This document shows, in pieces, positions 57,282 through 64,000 of a stretch of 64,000 nt of DNA. This stretch comes from Allobosea sp. WAO (GTDB taxonomy: Bacteria > Pseudomonadota > Alphaproteobacteria > Rhizobiales > Beijerinckiaceae): the NCBI RefSeq assembly GCF_001509835.1, contig NZ_JXTJ01000007.1:124001-188000 (forward strand), read 5' to 3'. The notes beneath the pieces are model-generated. The model was not told the origin of the DNA and did not search any database. It was given only the letters and a program-made list of their open reading frames with translations. A program made the position numbers and the translations under genes. Within the stretch, counting starts at the first letter, position 1. Each line of letters starts with the position of its first letter.

Positions 57282-58253
57282 ATGCTGACGCACGTCATCG
57301 AGCGCATCCTGCAGGCGCTCGTAGTCATGCTCGTCATGTCGGCGCTGGTGTTCGTCGGCGTCTACGCCATAGGCAATCCGATCGACGTGCTGATCGGCCC
57401 CGATGTCAGCCAGGACATAAGGCTCGAGACGATCGCCCGCTACGGGCTCGACCGGCCGCTCTGGGAGCAGTACTTCACCTTCCTCGGCCGCGTGCTGCAC
57501 GGCGATTTCGGCCGTTCCTTCGTCTTCGGGATGCCGGTGCTGGAGCTGATCCTGTCGCGCCTGCCGGCGACGCTGGAGCTGACGGTCGCCGCCGTGGTCG
57601 GCGCGGCACTGATCGGCATTCCCACCGGCATCTATGCCGGCTACCGGCCGGACAGCGCCCTCGCCAAGACGATCATGGCGATCTCGATCCTGGGCTTCTC
57701 GGTGCCGACCTTCTGGATCGGCCTCGTGCTGATCATGACCTTCGCCGTCGAATTGCAGATCCTGCCGGCCGGTGGGCGCGGCGACACCGCCGCGCTGTTC
57801 GGCATCGAATGGAGCTTCCTGACCGCCAACGGGCTCAGCCACATGCTGCTGCCCGCGGCCAATCTCGCCTTCTTCAAGCTCGCTTTGATGACCCGCCTCG
57901 CGCGGGCAGGCACCCGCGAGGTGATGCTGAGCGACACGGTGAAGTTCGCCCGCGCCGCCGGGCTTTCGGAATGGACGGTGCTGCGCCGGCATGTGCTGCG
58001 GCTGATCTCGATCCCGCTCGTCACGGTGTTCGGGCTCGAATTCGCCTCGACGCTCGCCTTCGCCGTGGTGACCGAGACGATCTTCTCCTGGCCGGGCATC
58101 GGCAAGCTGATCATCGACTCCATCCAGTCGCTCGACCGGCCGGTGATGGTTGCCTATCTGATGCTGGTCGCCTTCGTCTTCATCATGATCAATTTCGTGG
58201 TCGACCTGACCTATTTCGCGCTCGATCCGCGCCTGCGGAAGGGGCGGGCCTGA
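57282..58253 (+). CDS. Peptide-type ABC permease (DppB-like)
   Basis: A 323-residue inner-membrane permease with six membrane segments. It starts MLTHVIERILQALVVML and contains GLDRPLWEQYFTFLGRVLHGDFGRS, the DppB/OppB hallmark, and ARAGTREVMLSDTVKFARAAGLS, the loop that docks to the ATPase. The stop shares bases with the next gene (TGATG). It should form the channel with the DppC-like partner. Confidence 0.9.
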   Translation: MLTHVIERILQALVVMLVMSALVFVGVYAIGNPIDVLIGPDVSQDIRLETIARYGLDRPLWEQYFTFLGRVLHGDFGRSFVFGMPVLELILSRLPATLELTVAAVVGAALIGIPTGIYAGYRPDSALAKTIMAISILGFSVPTFWIGLVLIMTFAVELQILPAGGRGDTAALFGIEWSFLTANGLSHMLLPAANLAFFKLALMTRLARAGTREVMLSDTVKFARAAGLSEWTVLRRHVLRLISIPLVTVFGLEFASTLAFAVVTETIFSWPGIGKLIIDSIQSLDRPVMVAYLMLVAFVFIMINFVVDLTYFALDPRLRKGRA

Positions 58254-59131
58254 TGCGCAAGGATTCGCCCGCCGCCCGCTTCTGGGCTGAGTTCCGCGAG
58301 AGCAAGGTCGCGGTCGCTGCCCTCGCCGTCGTCGTCGCGCTGGTCGGCGTCGCGCTGCTCGCCCCGCTGATCGCCCCGCAGGACCCTTACGACCTCGCCA
58401 AGCTCGCGCTGATGGATGCCCGCCGGCCGCCCGGCTATGTCGGCTCCGGCGGCTACACGCATTGGCTCGGCACCGATGCGCAGGGGCGCGACCTGTTCTC
58501 CGCCATCCTCTACGGGCTGCGCATCTCGCTGCAGATGGGGCTGGTCGCCGGCGCCATCGCCTTCGCGGTGGGCGTCACGCTCGGCATCTCCGCCGCCTAT
58601 CTCGGCGGCAGGCGCGAGGCCTTCATCATGCGGGTGATCGACCTGCAACTCGCCTTCCCGGCGATCCTGCTGGCGCTGGTGATCTCGGCGCTGCTCGGCC
58701 AGGGCAAGGCGCAACTGATCGCCGCGCTCGCCGCCGCGCAATACGCCTATTTCGCCCGCACCGCCCATGGCGCGGCCTCGGCCGAGCGCGGCAAGGACTA
58801 TGTCGAGGCTGCCCTTTCGACGCCACTGCCGGCGCGGCAGGTGGTCTGGCGCCATATCCTGCCGAACTGCCTGCCGCCGCTGATCGTGGTCGCGACCGTG
58901 CAGGTGGCGAACGCGATCGCGCTCGAGGCGACGCTGTCCTTCCTCGGCGTCGGCCTGCCGGTGACCGAGCCTTCTCTCGGCGCGCTGATCGCCAACGGCT
59001 TCCAGTACATGCTGTCCGGCCGCTACTGGATCTCGATCTATCCCGGCCTTGCCCTGATCCTGCTGATCGTCGCGATCAACCTCGTCGGCGACCAGGTCCG
59101 CGACCAGGTCAATCCGAGGCTGAAGCGATGA
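58253..59131 (+). CDS. Peptide-type ABC permease (DppC-like)
   Basis: A 292-residue inner-membrane permease. HWLGTDAQGRDLFSAILYGLRISL is the DppC/OppC signature, and RGKDYVEAALSTPLPARQVVW is the EAA loop. The start at 58253 overlaps the DppB stop. A palindromic repeat separates it from the ATPase gene. Confidence 0.9.
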   Translation: MRKDSPAARFWAEFRESKVAVAALAVVVALVGVALLAPLIAPQDPYDLAKLALMDARRPPGYVGSGGYTHWLGTDAQGRDLFSAILYGLRISLQMGLVAGAIAFAVGVTLGISAAYLGGRREAFIMRVIDLQLAFPAILLALVISALLGQGKAQLIAALAAAQYAYFARTAHGAASAERGKDYVEAALSTPLPARQVVWRHILPNCLPPLIVVATVQVANAIALEATLSFLGVGLPVTEPSLGALIANGFQYMLSGRYWISIYPGLALILLIVAINLVGDQVRDQVNPRLKR

Positions 59132-59151
59132 GGGCGGGCACGAGCCCATTT

Positions 59152-59245
59152 CGTCATGGTCGAGCTTGTCCCGACCATCCACGTCCTCGTCGATCGAGGG
59201 CAGTGTTCAAGACGTGGATGCTCGGCACAAGGCCGAGCATGACGG
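59152..59245. repeat. Composite palindromic repeat R1-R2 (copy 2)
   Basis: Unit R2 (59152-59185; cgtcatggtcgagcttgtcc) is followed by inverted R1 (59208-59245). Read on the minus strand, it has the same R1-R2 order as 38027-38152. It lies inside an operon, between the DppC-like permease and the ATPase genes. Confidence 0.8.
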
Positions 59246-59258
59246 AGAAGGCGTCGCC

Positions 59259-60980
59259 ATGACCGACGCCCCGCTCCTCGAGGTCACCGACCTCAGCACG
59301 CATTTCTTCACCCGGGCCGGAGTGGTGAAGGCGGTCGACGGCGTTTCCTTCTCGCTGCGGCGCGGCGAGGTTATGGGGCTCGTCGGCGAATCCGGCTCGG
59401 GCAAGAGCGTCACCGGCTTCTCGATCATCGGCCTGATCGACCCACCCGGTCGCGTCGCGGCAGGATCGGTCAAGCTTGAGGGCCGCGAGATCACCGGTCT
59501 GCCGCAGGAAGAGCTCCGGGCGCTACGCGGCAAGACCGTCTCCATGGTCTTCCAGGACCCGCTGATGACGCTGAACCCGGTCCTGACCATTGGCGAGCAG
59601 ATCCGGCTGGCGCTGGAGGCCCATCAAAGGGTCTCGGCGGCGGAGGCGCGCCGGCGCGCGATCGAGGGCCTCGCGCAGGTGCGCATCCCCAGCCCGCAGG
59701 CGACGGTCGACCTCTATCCGCACCAGCTTTCCGGCGGCATGCGCCAGCGCGTCGCCATCGCTATCGCCTTGCTGCATCGGCCAAAACTGATCATCTGCGA
59801 CGAGCCGACCACCGCGCTCGACGTTTCGATCCAGGCCGAGATCCTGGCCGAGATGAAGGAGCTCGTCGCCGAGCTCGGCACCGCCCTGATCTGGATCAGC
59901 CACGACCTCGCCACCGTCGCCTCGATCGCCCAGCATGTCGCGGTGATGCGGCTGGGCGAGATCGTCGAGGCCGGCCCGATGCTCGACGTGCTGACCAGGC
60001 CGCAGCATCCCTATACCCGCGCCTTGCTCGATGCCCTGCCCTCGCGGGCTGAGCCGGGCACATACCTGCTGCGCGGTGGCGGGGTTCCCGACGCCGCTCC
60101 GCCGCCACGCCTCCCGGCGGCGGAGGCCGAGCCGGCCGGCGACGAAGCCGCGCCCTATTTCGTGCTCGACGGCGTCAGCAAGCGCTTCGAGGCCCGCACC
60201 GGGGCACTGCGGGCAATGGCCGAGAGGCTCGGCCTCGCAAAGCCACCGGTATCGGTTCTGGCCGTCGATTCCGTCAGCCTGACAGTGCGGCGCGGCGAGG
60301 CGCTCGGCCTCGTCGGAGAATCCGGCTCCGGCAAATCCACGCTGGGGCGGATGGCGGCTGGCATCTACGCGCCGAGCGCCGGCACAGTGCGCCTCTCCGG
60401 CCGGCCGGTGATGAGCGCCGGCGAGACGCCGCGCAAGCTCACCACCCGCGTCCAGACAATCTTCCAGGACCCGTTCGCCTCGCTCGATCCGCGCATGCGC
60501 ATCGGCGACAGTATCAGCGAAGGGCCGCGCGCCCATGGGCTGGTCGGCAAGGCCGAGGCCGAGGCTTACGTCCGCGACTGGCTCGGCGCCGTCGGGCTCG
60601 ATCCCGCTTTCGCCGGCCGCTATCCGCACCAGTTCTCCGGCGGCCAGCGCCAGCGCGTCGCCATCGCCCGCGCACTCGCCATGCAACCGGACCTGGTGAT
60701 CTGCGACGAGCCGGTCGCCTCGCTCGACGTCTCGATCCAGGCGCAGATCCTCAACCTCCTGATGCGGCTGCGCAGCGAGCTCGGCCTGACGCTGATCTTC
60801 ATCTCCCACGACCTCTCGGTGGTGCGCCATCTCTGCGAGCGTGTGGCAGTGATGTATCGCGGCAGGATCGTCGAGGAAGGCCCGGCGGCCGAGGTCTATG
60901 ACCGGCCGCAGCACGACTACACCAAGCGACTGCTCGCCGCCGTGCCGGTACTGCCGGCGGCGGCCGCGACTGGAGGATGA
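59259..60980 (+). CDS. Fused two-domain peptide-type ABC ATPase (DppD-DppF)
   Basis: A 573-residue protein with two complete ATPase domains. Domain 1: [46 protein letters not shown]. Domain 2, after about residue 350: [46 protein letters not shown]. coli uses two genes. The start [10 protein letters not shown] (59259) follows the repeat. It powers the DppBC-like permeases; its stop overlaps a possible start of the deacetylase gene. Confidence 0.92.
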   Translation: MTDAPLLEVTDLSTHFFTRAGVVKAVDGVSFSLRRGEVMGLVGESGSGKSVTGFSIIGLIDPPGRVAAGSVKLEGREITGLPQEELRALRGKTVSMVFQDPLMTLNPVLTIGEQIRLALEAHQRVSAAEARRRAIEGLAQVRIPSPQATVDLYPHQLSGGMRQRVAIAIALLHRPKLIICDEPTTALDVSIQAEILAEMKELVAELGTALIWISHDLATVASIAQHVAVMRLGEIVEAGPMLDVLTRPQHPYTRALLDALPSRAEPGTYLLRGGGVPDAAPPPRLPAAEAEPAGDEAAPYFVLDGVSKRFEARTGALRAMAERLGLAKPPVSVLAVDSVSLTVRRGEALGLVGESGSGKSTLGRMAAGIYAPSAGTVRLSGRPVMSAGETPRKLTTRVQTIFQDPFASLDPRMRIGDSISEGPRAHGLVGKAEAEAYVRDWLGAVGLDPAFAGRYPHQFSGGQRQRVAIARALAMQPDLVICDEPVASLDVSIQAQILNLLMRLRSELGLTLIFISHDLSVVRHLCERVAVMYRGRIVEEGPAAEVYDRPQHDYTKRLLAAVPVLPAAAATGG

Positions 60981-60982
60981 CG

Positions 60983-61876
60983 ATGGACGATCTCGAACCC
61001 TGGCAGTGGTCGGAAGAAACCTGGCGCGGCAAGGTCGAGCGCGTGCGCGCCGGCCGTAATCTCAAGCCGAAGAGCTGGCCGGGTGGCGCGTGCTGCGCGG
61101 TAGCCCTCTCCTTCGACGTCGACCACGAGACCAATGAATTGCGCGATGGCGGCAAGTCGGTCGGCCGGCTCTCCTGGGGGCAATACGGCAACCGCGCAGG
61201 CATGCCGCGCATCCTGGCGATGCTCGCGAGAGAGCAGATCAAGGCGAGCTTCTTCGTGCCGGCGGTGACCGCCCTGCTCTATCCCGACGAGCAGCGCCGC
61301 GTCGTCGCCGAAGGCCACGAAATCGGCCTTCACGGCTGGATCCACGAGGTCAACACGGCGGTGCCGCCGGAGAACGAGCGCGAGCTGCATCTGCGCTCGG
61401 CCGACACGCTGGAGAGGATCACCGGGGTCAGGCCGGTCGGCATGCGCACCCCGTCCTGGGATTTTTCCGAGGTGACGCTCGCGGTCGAGCGCGAGCTCGG
61501 CCTGCTCTACGATTCCTCGCTGTTCGCCGATGACGACCCCTATGAGCTGATCGAGAACGGTGAGCCGACCGGCATGGTCGAGCTTCCGGTCGAGTGGATC
61601 CGTGACGACGCGGTCTATTTCAACATGAACCGCTTCCAGGCGCTGCGGCCCTACACGCCGCCGGAGGCGGTGTTCGACATCTTCCGCCGCGAGTTCGACG
61701 GCGCCTACGAGGATGGCGGGTTGTTCCTGCTCACCATGCACCCGCACGTCATCACCTATCGCTCGCGCTTCTGGATCGTCGAGGAGCTGGTGCGGCACGC
61801 CAAGGGCAAGGGCGATGTCTGGTTCGCGACGCATGCCGAGATCGCGGCCTATGTGAAGGCGCAGGCCGAACTCTGA
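60983..61876 (+). CDS. Polysaccharide deacetylase family protein (PuuE/allantoinase-like)
   Basis: A 297-residue NodB-fold hydrolase. The Asp pair in ALSFDVDHETN, the metal His residues in GLHGWIHEVN, and Arg/Pro in GMRTPSWDFSEV are the expected active-site motifs. The C-terminal MHPHVITYRSRFWIVEELV is seen in the cytoplasmic amidase branch (PuuE-like). No signal peptide is present, so it should act on imported substrate. ATG 60983 has GGAGG at the right distance; ATG 60977 overlaps the ATPase stop. Confidence 0.82.
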   Translation: MDDLEPWQWSEETWRGKVERVRAGRNLKPKSWPGGACCAVALSFDVDHETNELRDGGKSVGRLSWGQYGNRAGMPRILAMLAREQIKASFFVPAVTALLYPDEQRRVVAEGHEIGLHGWIHEVNTAVPPENERELHLRSADTLERITGVRPVGMRTPSWDFSEVTLAVERELGLLYDSSLFADDDPYELIENGEPTGMVELPVEWIRDDAVYFNMNRFQALRPYTPPEAVFDIFRREFDGAYEDGGLFLLTMHPHVITYRSRFWIVEELVRHAKGKGDVWFATHAEIAAYVKAQAEL

Positions 61877-62009
61877 AGTCCGCGCAAAACCGGGCCGGTT
61901 GCCGCTTGGGAAGCGGAACCGTGCCCGATTTCGGCCGTTTTCGGTTCATCCGGAATTCAGGGCGCGAGGGCGCTGATGTCCGGAAGAACAACTGCAAACG
62001 GACGTCATC

Positions 62010-64000
62010 ATGCGCACCAAGAACCTGCTCCTGCTCGGCACCCTGATCCCCGCCATCGCTCTATCGCAGGGCAGTTTCGCCGCACCATCGCTCCAGCTCG
62101 CCCAGGCCCAGTCCGGCGATGACGACCGTCCCGATCCTCGCCGCCAGCGGCCGGGCGGGCAGGAACGTCCTCCGCAAGGCGGGCAGGAACGCCCCGGCGC
62201 CCGTCCGGCGCCTGGTCAGCCGCCGGCGGCTCGGCCCGGTGCACCGGAGCGGCCGGCCGGCGTGAATCCGAACATGCCGCGCCCGCCCACCGCGCCGCAG
62301 GCGGCGCCCCCTGCCGGCCGGGCCGCGCCCGCCATGCCCGAAGAACCGCGCCGTCCGTCACCGCCGGCGGGCCCCGCCCCCGGGCAGATCGCACCTTCGG
62401 CTCCGCAGGGAGCGCCTCGCGCGCCCTCCACCATCCCCGCAGCACCGCAACGTCCGGCTCCCGGCCAGATCGCGCCGCAACCTTCGCCGGGGCGGCCGGA
62501 TGCGCCGGCGACCCGGCCCAGCGGCCCGGGAGCACCGTCGGGCGAGGGCGCCCAACGCCGGCCCGGTCCTGCGCAGACCGCGCCGGGCCAGCTCCCTGCG
62601 GCGCCAGCGATGCCGGCGGCGCCCAATCGCCCCGCCCCTGGCCAGGCGGCTCCGAGCGGTGGTCAGCCGGCCGTCGTACCGCCGGCCGGCCGGGCTCCCA
62701 CTGCCGCGCCGCAGCCGGGCGCAGCTCCGTCGCAGCAAGCGCCAAGCTTGAACCGCCAGCCCGGCCCCGGCCAGGCGGCTCCCGCACCCGGCACAGCACC
62801 GCGCGCCACCCAACCGCAACCCGGCACGGCGCCTGCCCCGACGGCGCCGGTCCAGCCGCCCTCAGGTCTCAACCGCCAGCCGGCGCCCGCCCCGGTGCCC
62901 GCCCAGCCCAGCCCGGCTCAACCCGCCCCCGCTCCGAACGCCGGCCGCGCGCCGGGTGCCCCGCCGCAGCCGGGAGCCGCGCCATCGCAAGCTGCACCCG
63001 CCCCCGGCCAATTGCCCGGCGCACCCGCGCAACCCGTTGTCGTGCCCGGCCAGGTCCAGCCCATCCAGCCCGGGATGCCGGGACAGCCCGGCCAGTTGCC
63101 GCCGCCTGAACGACAGGGGCGACGCGGCGGCATCGGCCTTGGCGGCGCAGCCGCGATCGGGCTCGGTGCGGCCGCGATCGGCGGCATCATGGCGACGCGG
63201 GGCGCCGACAGGCTCGACGATGTCCGCAGCCGGCGGCAGGAGACGCGCGAGGGCGACGTCACCATCATCCGCGAGCCCGGCCGGACCCTTATCCGCGGCG
63301 ATGACGACCGCGTCATCATTCGGCGCGACGAGAACCAGCGCTTCCGCGACCTCGGGCTCGACACCCGCAGCGAACGCCGCGGCGAGGAGACGGTGACGGT
63401 CTATGACCGCCGCGACGGCACGCAGATCGTCACAGTGACGGATGCCGATGGCCGGCTGCTGCGGCGCTCGCGGCGCGAGCGCGACGGCGCCGAGGTCATC
63501 ATCATCGACAATATGCGCCGCGACGGACCGCGCCCGCGCTTCGCCGAGGAGATCGTCGAACTGCCGCCGCCGCCGCTACGCATCCCGCGTGAGCGCTACA
63601 TCGTCGATGCCGGGCACGCCGATGAGCGGCTGATCTACGAGACGATCACCGCCCCGCCGGTCGCCCCCGTCCCGCGTCGCTACACGCTGGACGAGGTGCG
63701 CTACTCGCCGGACCTGCGAGCTCATATGCGCAGCGTCGATGTCGACACGATCAACTTCGACTCCGGCTCCTGGACAGTCGGCGCCGACCAGGCGCAGCGC
63801 CTGCGCGTGCTGGCGCAGGCCGTGATGCAGGCGGTCGAACGCACGCCGAACGAGGTCTTCCTGGTCGAGGGCCATACCGACGCGGTCGGCGCCGACATCG
63901 ACAACCTCTCGCTCTCGGACCGGCGGGCCCAGTCGGTCGCCGAGATCCTGACCCGCGATTTCGGCGTTCCCGCCGAGAACCTGACGACGCAGGGCTATGG
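62010..64000 (+). CDS. OmpA-family protein with long proline-rich region, C-terminus beyond window
   Basis: At least 663 residues, open to the end of the window. After a signal peptide (MRTKNLLLLGTLIPAIALSQ), residues about 35-370 are rich in Pro, Ala, Gln and Gly, with repeated APGQ/PAPGQ motifs. A glycine-rich hydrophobic stretch follows (IGLGGAAAIGLGAAAIGG). After charged repeats with REPGRTLIRGDDDRVI, the OmpA domain begins near 572: INFDSGSWTVGADQAQRL and VEGHTDAVGADIDNLSLSD, which binds peptidoglycan. Probably an envelope protein spanning the periplasm. Confidence 0.8.
   Translation, partial: MRTKNLLLLGTLIPAIALSQGSFAAPSLQLAQAQSGDDDRPDPRRQRPGGQERPPQGGQERPGARPAPGQPPAARPGAPERPAGVNPNMPRPPTAPQAAPPAGRAAPAMPEEPRRPSPPAGPAPGQIAPSAPQGAPRAPSTIPAAPQRPAPGQIAPQPSPGRPDAPATRPSGPGAPSGEGAQRRPGPAQTAPGQLPAAPAMPAAPNRPAPGQAAPSGGQPAVVPPAGRAPTAAPQPGAAPSQQAPSLNRQPGPGQAAPAPGTAPRATQPQPGTAPAPTAPVQPPSGLNRQPAPAPVPAQPSPAQPAPAPNAGRAPGAPPQPGAAPSQAAPAPGQLPGAPAQPVVVPGQVQPIQPGMPGQPGQLPPPERQGRRGGIGLGGAAAIGLGAAAIGGIMATRGADRLDDVRSRRQETREGDVTIIREPGRTLIRGDDDRVIIRRDENQRFRDLGLDTRSERRGEETVTVYDRRDGTQIVTVTDADGRLLRRSRRERDGAEVIIIDNMRRDGPRPRFAEEIVELPPPPLRIPRERYIVDAGHADERLIYETITAPPVAPVPRRYTLDEVRYSPDLRAHMRSVDVDTINFDSGSWTVGADQAQRLRVLAQAVMQAVERTPNEVFLVEGHTDAVGADIDNLSLSDRRAQSVAEILTRDFGVPAENLTTQGY

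Overview
The window is high-GC DNA (high 60s percent by eye) from an alphaproteobacterium. The trpF/trpB...trpA-accD-folC arrangement, an AccD that has lost most of its zinc-ribbon cysteines, a UvrB with long added ends, and several families of palindromic intergenic repeats all point to Hyphomicrobiales. Bosea or a relative is my best guess, but this is inferred from gene content only. No rRNA, tRNA, CRISPR array, transposase or replication origin was seen.

Layout. 0-6 kb: the end of a glycosyltransferase, an AbrB-type membrane protein, an EamA permease, an acetamidase/formamidase, an aldo/keto reductase, a secreted hydrolase and a lipoprotein. 6-15 kb: folC, accD and trpA, then trpB and trpF. 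Between trpA and trpB lies an unusual block: a cysteine-synthase-like enzyme, a DUF488 protein, a HxlR regulator, an oppositely oriented PIN-type toxin-antitoxin pair with a perfect 20-bp palindromic operator, and a SIMPL protein. 15-29 kb: a TAXI binding protein, an SdpR/SdpI pair, typA, a GGDEF-EAL protein, a P-loop protein, a tandem Usp, an aldo/keto reductase, a periplasmic ClpP-fold-like protein, an AspT-like exchanger and a phytase/esterase-like protein. 29-38 kb: a single-chain MmeI-like restriction-modification enzyme, uvrB, then an AT-rich island with two overlapping genes of unknown role (a membrane pentapeptide-repeat protein and a Tat-signal protein resembling DUF3800). The island abuts a GIY-YIG gene whose 3' end is broken by a frameshift and a nonsense codon.

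38-46 kb: about 1 kb of stacked palindromes, small proteins, and a methionine-uptake operon (metN-metI-metQ-metQ). That operon is preceded by a good promoter, a 22-residue leader peptide with adjacent Met-Met and Cys-Cys codons, and hairpins that together look like an attenuator. 45-50 kb: a branched-chain amino-acid type ABC importer (livF, livG, a fused livH-livM and a binding protein). 50-54 kb: a cold-shock protein, an SDR, a ketopantoate-reductase-like enzyme and an isoaspartyl peptidase/asparaginase. 54-62 kb: a peptide-type ABC importer with a MarR regulator, a creatininase-family amidohydrolase and a PuuE-like deacetylase. This looks like a complete uptake-and-hydrolysis module for an unknown nitrogenous compound. 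The window ends inside a long proline-rich OmpA-family protein.

The items most worth follow-up are the AT-rich two-gene island with the decayed GIY-YIG gene, the Met/Cys leader before metNIQ, the composite palindromic repeats, and the repeat that supplies the first codons of the peptide-binding protein.
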